A stretch of 5,381 nucleotides of DNA from Actinomycetota bacterium. GTDB lineage: Bacteria; Actinomycetota; Actinomycetes; Nanopelagicales; Nanopelagicaceae. The DNA lies in contig WLME01000084.1 of NCBI GenBank assembly GCA_009700365.1, positions 1 through 5,381 on the forward strand, read 5' to 3'. How positions within the stretch are numbered: position 1 is the stretch's first letter; each line of letters begins with the position of its first letter. Under the pieces are notes generated by a model that was not told the DNA's origin, did not search any database, and saw nothing but the letters and a program-made list of their open reading frames with translations. Of the stretch, positions 5,040 to 5,381 are shown one piece after another. The translations under genes and the position numbers were made by a program.

Positions 5040-5381
5040 ATGGCTAATTCATTCACAGCGGCAGATCGTGCCAAGAAATCACCTCACCGTTCTATCGTGG
5101 CAACCCTTCTCTATATCGAAGCAGCCATCGTGCTTGCCCTAGCCGTGTGGTTGGTGGCGCTGGGATTCACCCATGCGCAAAAGGAGTTGCCACCACTTGT
5201 CGGGGTAATTGTCTTTGCCTTACTTGGCGCAGGTGGTCTCTTTGGAGCGGGACGTGGATATAAGAATGGAAAGAATTACGGTCGTTCTCCAGCAATTCTG
5301 GCTAACTTAATTGCACTTGGTGTTGCCTACTATCAAATCCAAGGACATTTCTATATCGGCGCCGTGATTATTTTGGCTCTT
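5040..5381 (+). CDS. Small integral membrane protein of unknown function (runs off the right edge)
   Basis: The first 114 codons are present, with no stop before the window ends. After a hydrophilic N-terminus rich in basic residues (MANSFTAADRAKKSPHRS) there are hydrophobic segments at about residues 19-43, 52-70 and 84-98, and a fourth begins near 104, so four membrane helices are likely. A basic Gly-rich loop, GRGYKNGKNYGRSPA (about 71-85), joins helices two and three. It resembles the small four-helix hypothetical membrane proteins common in actinobacteria, but no named family or function can be assigned. It is transcribed away from the pilus genes and looks somewhat richer in G and C than the pilus genes. 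A pilus role is not supported beyond adjacency. ATG at 5040 is the natural start given the -10-like hexamer upstream. Confidence 0.8.
   Translation, partial: MANSFTAADRAKKSPHRSIVATLLYIEAAIVLALAVWLVALGFTHAQKELPPLVGVIVFALLGAGGLFGAGRGYKNGKNYGRSPAILANLIALGVAYYQIQGHFYIGAVIILAL

Overview
The window carries a compact Flp/Tad (tight adherence) pilus locus, all on the minus strand. It is bordered downstream by the 5' end of prfB (peptide chain release factor 2) and upstream by a divergent membrane-protein gene on the plus strand that runs off the window. The organism looks like an actinobacterium. The CpaF-TadB-TadC-pilin-TadE-TadE-like-TadG gene order, the 'RGDVPGWVLV' pilin type, the absence of any secretin or outer-membrane gene, the unshifted prfB and the leaderless-looking promoters all fit. 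Base composition looks like the low-to-mid 40s % GC by eye, low for the phylum. Together with the tight packing this suggests a streamlined lineage such as freshwater acI/Nanopelagicales; that placement is inference.

Layout, right to left in the direction of transcription. At 5040 a plus-strand membrane-protein gene starts and leaves the window. Back to back with it, a gene at 4994-4539 encodes a small stand-alone GGDEF-fold protein with a broken active site but a good match to the c-di-GMP inhibitory-site motif. After about 70 bases with a candidate leaderless promoter come cpaF/tadA (4465-3476), tadB (3479-2727), tadC (2727-1933), a small pilin-like gene (1903-1664), a TadE-like minor pseudopilin (1663-1298), tadE (1301-912) and a TadG/Rv3654c-type protein (915-397). 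Most neighbours overlap by 1-4 bases or abut, so the run from cpaF to tadG is almost certainly one translationally coupled operon. A 57-base gap holding a candidate prfB promoter separates it from prfB, whose first 113 codons are present.

How the parts fit: CpaF/TadA is the cytoplasmic ATPase, and TadB and TadC form the inner-membrane platform. The small pilin-like protein is the presumed fibre subunit. The three TadE/TadG-type proteins have the same architecture (short basic leader ending Arg-Gly, one hydrophobic helix, extracytoplasmic tail) and are presumed minor pilins or pseudopilins. No prepilin peptidase (TadV/CpaA) and no TadZ/CpaE/Ssd-type ATPase are present here. The Ssd position upstream of cpaF is occupied by the degenerate GGDEF protein, which is the most interesting point in the window. 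No RNA gene, insertion sequence, CRISPR array or convincing hairpin terminator was seen, and no stretch over 300 bases lacks a gene.
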